Assembly: GCF_000153105.1 (NCBI RefSeq)
Contig: NZ_CH672376.1
Coordinates: 968,982 to 1,032,981 of the forward strand
Direction: 5' to 3'
Origin: Blastopirellula marina DSM 3645
GTDB taxonomy: Bacteria > Planctomycetota > Planctomycetia > Pirellulales > Pirellulaceae
DNA length: 64,000 nucleotides
Of this stretch, positions 61,037-64,000 are shown piece after piece (position 1 is the stretch's first letter; every line of letters begins with the position of its first letter). The position numbers were made by a program, and so were the translations under genes. The notes beneath the pieces were generated by a model. The model saw only the letters and a list, made by a program, of their open reading frames with translations. It did no database searches and was not told the origin of the DNA.

Positions 61037-62011
61037 CTAAGAGCGCGGCGGTTCTCCTTTGTACAGCTTGCGACCGATCGGCGCGTGGTAGATGGTCCAG
61101 GCGCTGTCCGTGTTGATGTCTTCTTCGATCAGCTTGCCATAGCTAATCACGTGAGCGTCGAGCGTATCGAGATAGTTGAGCGCGAGGGCTTCCAGCGTCA
61201 TCGGCACCTTCGGGCTGCCAAATTCGAGCTTGCCATGATGGCTGACCACCATGTGCTTCACTCGCAGCACAAGTTCGTAAGGCATCGGTTCGCCTCCGAG
61301 CTTTTCCGCTTCGTGCGCTTTCTCGTCGATGAGCGCCACGCCCATCACCAGGTGCCCAATCAATTGACCTTCGTCGCTATAGGCGAATCCTTTGTCGTAG
61401 GTCAGCTCGTCAATTTTTCCTAGATCATGCGTAAACGCGCCGATTAGCAGCAGGTCGGCGTCGATCTGCGGATAGAAGGGAACGATCGCCTGACTCACCT
61501 TCATCAGGTTGACGACATGCTCTAGTAGTCCGCCGTGGTAAGCGTGATGGTTCTTCACGCCGGCCGGAGCGCGGCAAAACCGTTGCATGAATTCTTCGTC
61601 AATCAGAAAGCACTCGGCCAGATTGCGGAGGTGCGGGTTCTTCATGCCGCGGAGCATTTCGGCCAGCTGGCCGCGGAGTCCGTCGATTTCGGCGCCTCCC
61701 AGATGCACAAAATAGGACTCGTCCACTTCTTTGACATCCACCCGCTCGATGCCGCTGACGATGATCTGCATCGCACCGTTGTAGAACTGCGATGTCCCCT
61801 GAATTCGCACATAATCGCCATCGTCAAACTTGCGATAGACGTGGTCATTCGCATTCCACATCATGCCGTTGACCTGACCAGACTTGTCGCCGATCTGCAT
61901 TTGCAGATAGAGATTGCCTTGGCGGTTGGGTCGAAGCTGTTTATTGGAAACGAGATAGACCTCGTCAATCGTTTCATTTTCGCCCAAATTGGCGATTTCG
62001 CGTCGCGCCAT
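61037..62011 (-). CDS. OB-fold/HD-domain 3'-5' exoribonuclease, YhaM-like
   Basis: The 324-residue protein opens with an OB fold (about 1-100: IDEVYLVSNKQLRPNRQGNL, GQVNGMMWNANDHVYRKF). An HD metal phosphohydrolase domain follows (about 155-290: KNHHAYHGGLLEHVVNLMKV; LLIGAFTHDLGKIDELTYDK; VKHMVVSHHGKLEFGS). The H...HD...H...D pattern is complete. This OB-HD order is that of YhaM, a 3'-5' exonuclease for RNA and short DNA. AAGGAGAG lies ahead of the ATG. It is read alone and ends in a strong terminator. Confidence 0.88.
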   Translation of the reverse strand: MARREIANLGENETIDEVYLVSNKQLRPNRQGNLYLQMQIGDKSGQVNGMMWNANDHVYRKFDDGDYVRIQGTSQFYNGAMQIIVSGIERVDVKEVDESYFVHLGGAEIDGLRGQLAEMLRGMKNPHLRNLAECFLIDEEFMQRFCRAPAGVKNHHAYHGGLLEHVVNLMKVSQAIVPFYPQIDADLLLIGAFTHDLGKIDELTYDKGFAYSDEGQLIGHLVMGVALIDEKAHEAEKLGGEPMPYELVLRVKHMVVSHHGKLEFGSPKVPMTLEALALNYLDTLDAHVISYGKLIEEDINTDSAWTIYHAPIGRKLYKGEPPRS

Positions 62012-62276
62012 TTCGCTCTCTCCTTGTGACCGGTTCGGCCATCTCTTCTATCATTGCGTCGTCATGTCGGCGTACAACGCTCGGGAAAACCGGAGGATTC
62101 TAGGGGGGGGGGCGTATTCCTTCAAGGACGTAACCCTGCCCAGGAGTGGCATTTAAGCGGAAATGCGCATAATCGCAGAAGAACCGCCAAAGAAGCCGCG
62201 TTGTCACCGCGAACTTATATCCCCTAGAATGCGACCTTTACCAATCAGAGAAAATTGCAAGGTTAGAAGCAGATAC

Positions 62277-63797
62277 ATGGCGAAGGCTCCTCAAAACGCG
62301 ATCTCCCCGACGCGAGCCGATGACTATCCCGAATGGTATCAACAGGTGATCAAAGCGGCCGATCTGGCCGAAGTTTCACCCGTTCGCGGCTGCATGGTCA
62401 TCAAACCGTGGGGATGGTCCATTTGGGAAAACATGCAGGCGGTCCTCGACGGCATGTTCAAAGAGACCGGGCACGAAAATGCCTATTTCCCCCTCTTTAT
62501 TCCGATGAGCTTTCTGGAGAAAGAGGCGGAGCATGTGGAAGGCTTCGCCAAAGAATGCGCCGTCGTCACGCATCATCGGTTAGAACCGGGCCCCAACGGC
62601 GGTCTGGTGCCGGCCGGCAAGTTGGACGAACCGCTGATTGTTCGCCCGACCAGCGAGACGATTATTGGCGCGATGTACGCCAAATGGGTTCAGTCGTATC
62701 GCGATTTGCCGATCCTGATCAATCAATGGGCCAATGTGGTCCGCTGGGAACTACGGACGCGGATGTTTTTGCGGACGACCGAGTTCCTGTGGCAAGAAGG
62801 TCACACGGCGCATGCGACCGCCGAAGAGGCGATCGCCGAAACCCGGCAAATGCTGGAGGTTTACGCCGACTTCGCCGAGAACTACATGGCGATGCCGGTC
62901 ATTAAAGGCGAGAAGACTTCGTGGGAGCGTTTTCCGGGGGCTTCGATGACCCTCAGCATCGAATCGATGATGCAGGATCGCAAAGCGCTGCAGGCCGGGA
63001 CTTCTCACTTTTTGGGACAGAACTTCTCAAAGGCGCAAGAGATCAAGTTCCAGACCCAAGAAGGAACCGAGGAGTTCGCCTGGACGACTTCGTGGGGCGT
63101 TTCGACTCGCCTGGTCGGCGGCTTGATCATGACGCACAGCGATGACGACGGCTTGATCGTGCCGCCGCGTCTAGCTCCCAAGCATATCGTGCTGCTGCCG
63201 ATCTATCGCAGTGACGAAGAGCGCGCCGCCGTGCTGGCCTACGTCGATCAGCTCAACTCGGCCCTGAAAGGGGTTCAGTATCACGGCGCGCCGGTTCGCG
63301 TCTTGATCGACGATCGCGATATCCGCGGCGGCGAGAAGACCTGGCAGCACATTAAAAAAGGGGTGCCGCTGCGTGCCGAGATCGGTCCGCGGGATGTGGC
63401 CAGCGACAGCGTCTTTTTGGCCCGCCGCGACCAGTCTCCCAAGGACAAAAAAGGGACGCCCAAGGCCGAACTTGTCGCGACGATCACAACGCTGCTGGAC
63501 GAGATTCAAAGCAATCTGTTCGAGCGCGCGAAGAAGTTGCGTGACGACAACAGTCGCACGATCGACAAGCTGGAAGAGTTGGTCGCCTACTTTACGCCAA
63601 AAAACGAAGATCGCCCTGAGATTCACGGCGGTTTCGCCTATTGCCACTGCGCTGACGACAAAGCGGTCGAAGAAGCGCTGAAGAAGCTGAAGCTGACGGT
63701 TCGCTGCATTCCGATCGAAGGCGATGTCGAGCCAGGCGAGTGCATCTTCACCGGCAAGCCGACCCAGCGTCGTGCGGTGATCGCCAAAGCGTATTAA
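62277..63797 (+). CDS. proS: Prolyl-tRNA synthetase, archaeal/eukaryotic type
   Basis: About 506 residues from the ATG at 62277. Class II motifs are clear: motif 1 around MVIKPWGWSIWENMQAVLDG, motif 2 VRWELRTRMFLRTTEFLWQE then GHTAHATAEEA, and the motif 3 region TTSWGVSTRLVGGLIMTHSD. The anticodon-binding domain and the C-terminal zinc-like tail (GFAYCHCADDKAVEEAL and GECIFTGKPTQRRAV) belong to the archaeal-eukaryotic (ProS type 3) form, without the bacterial editing insert. It charges tRNA-Pro in the cytoplasm. An in-frame ATG at 62163 would add a basic leader without conservation. A 10-G run lies upstream at 62103-62112. It ends in a bidirectional terminator. Confidence 0.95.
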   Translation: MAKAPQNAISPTRADDYPEWYQQVIKAADLAEVSPVRGCMVIKPWGWSIWENMQAVLDGMFKETGHENAYFPLFIPMSFLEKEAEHVEGFAKECAVVTHHRLEPGPNGGLVPAGKLDEPLIVRPTSETIIGAMYAKWVQSYRDLPILINQWANVVRWELRTRMFLRTTEFLWQEGHTAHATAEEAIAETRQMLEVYADFAENYMAMPVIKGEKTSWERFPGASMTLSIESMMQDRKALQAGTSHFLGQNFSKAQEIKFQTQEGTEEFAWTTSWGVSTRLVGGLIMTHSDDDGLIVPPRLAPKHIVLLPIYRSDEERAAVLAYVDQLNSALKGVQYHGAPVRVLIDDRDIRGGEKTWQHIKKGVPLRAEIGPRDVASDSVFLARRDQSPKDKKGTPKAELVATITTLLDEIQSNLFERAKKLRDDNSRTIDKLEELVAYFTPKNEDRPEIHGGFAYCHCADDKAVEEALKKLKLTVRCIPIEGDVEPGECIFTGKPTQRRAVIAKAY

Positions 63798-63825
63798 GCC
63801 GCCGTATAGATCAGGTCTGTCAATG

Positions 63826-63857
63826 AAAGAGGCCGCAACGAAAGTTGCGGCCTCTTT
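63826..63857. terminator. Bidirectional rho-independent terminator with GAAA tetraloop
   Basis: AAAGAGGCCGCAAC (63826-63839) pairs perfectly with GTTGCGGCCTCTTT (63844-63857), loop GAAA. It lies between convergent proS and the DUF1559-type gene and can serve both. Confidence 0.9.
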
Positions 63858-63885
63858 GCTTTTGAAATGGAGGGAGAGAAATGCG

Positions 63886-64000
63886 TTACGGCATTTCAAA
63901 GACAGTTGCATCGGCCATGCCGTTCAACTGAATCCAGACGATATTGTCGACCGTCAGCGGGATCGCTTTTACCGAGCCGTCACCCATGCCGGTCATCAGT
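63886..64000 (-). CDS. Partial: C-terminus of a DUF1559 protein
   Basis: The minus-strand frame, open to the window edge, reads LMTGMGDGSVKAIPLTVDNI then VWIQLNGMADATVFEMP and a TAA at 63886-63888. M-GDGSV is the H-X9-DG C-terminal element of DUF1559 pseudopilin-like proteins, the same family as 12820-13812. The N-terminus lies beyond the right edge. Confidence 0.8.
   Translation of the reverse strand, partial: LMTGMGDGSVKAIPLTVDNIVWIQLNGMADATVFEMP

Overview
The window looks like a chromosomal segment of a flagellated planctomycete of the Pirellula/Blastopirellula kind. The strongest lineage markers are a PSD1-type cytochrome protein (54745-56979) with an adjacent DUF1501 protein (56991-58448), two DUF1559 pseudopilin-like proteins (12820-13812 and a partial one at the right edge), a sulfotransferase, and RAYT transposases with REP-like repeats. 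Most of the window is G+C-rich core DNA. Two stretches are visibly A+T-richer and look acquired: about 2540-6150 and about 23236-24960.

Layout. 1-1085 is an AAA ATPase. 1086-6975 is a mobile-element zone: an MFS transporter remnant, two RAYT transposase loci (one broken by a stop codon), an IS4-type element, and three separate C-terminal scraps of toxin-like genes. Each scrap is followed at once by a small intact ORF; the third is a recognisable SMI1/KNR4-type immunity gene. 7094-12378 holds a Prc-type protease, an FHA-GAF-sigma54 activator and a YheT-type hydrolase. 12820-14260 is a DUF1559 protein and its lipoprotein partner. 14368-21759 is a CHASE-like histidine kinase followed by a flagellar operon read leftward (flhA, flhF, an FlhG-like ATPase, a small membrane protein, fliA/whiG). 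22016-23191 is a sulfotransferase.

23236-24907 is an A+T-rich island with a P-loop/deoxycytidylate deaminase fusion of the AvcD/DcdV anti-phage type, plus a 58-codon ORF overlapping its stop codon. 25076-29152 contains a secreted Pro-rich protein, an NhaC antiporter, a small histidine kinase and an HTH-receiver regulator. A broken ParD-like antitoxin gene (29782-30019) lies beside mnmG. 31989-42791 carries housekeeping and envelope genes: nucleosidase-like phosphorylase, TPR protein, a polyhistidine membrane protein with an ICMT-like methyltransferase, amtB-glnK, cobalamin adenosyltransferase, TolB-like and NUDIX proteins, a RING-like membrane protein and a transglutaminase lipoprotein.

43241-49765 includes a hybrid histidine kinase whose N-terminus has the spacing and ligands of the plant ethylene-receptor copper site, an aminotransferase and a protein that looks like a catalytically dead phosphohexomutase. 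49978-52471 is a Tad-type surface set (free HAMP-like protein, two TadE, TadG-vWA), followed by a soluble chemoreceptor with three tandem PAS copies. The right end has PSD1/DUF1501, a glycosyltransferase, an LpxH-like phosphoesterase, a YhaM-like OB-HD protein, archaeal-type prolyl-tRNA synthetase and the 3' end of another DUF1559 gene.

The items most worth follow-up are the toxin/immunity remnants, the deaminase with its overlapping small ORF, and the ethylene-receptor-like kinase. I saw no rRNA, tRNA or CRISPR array. All family assignments are from reading motifs by eye; no search was run.
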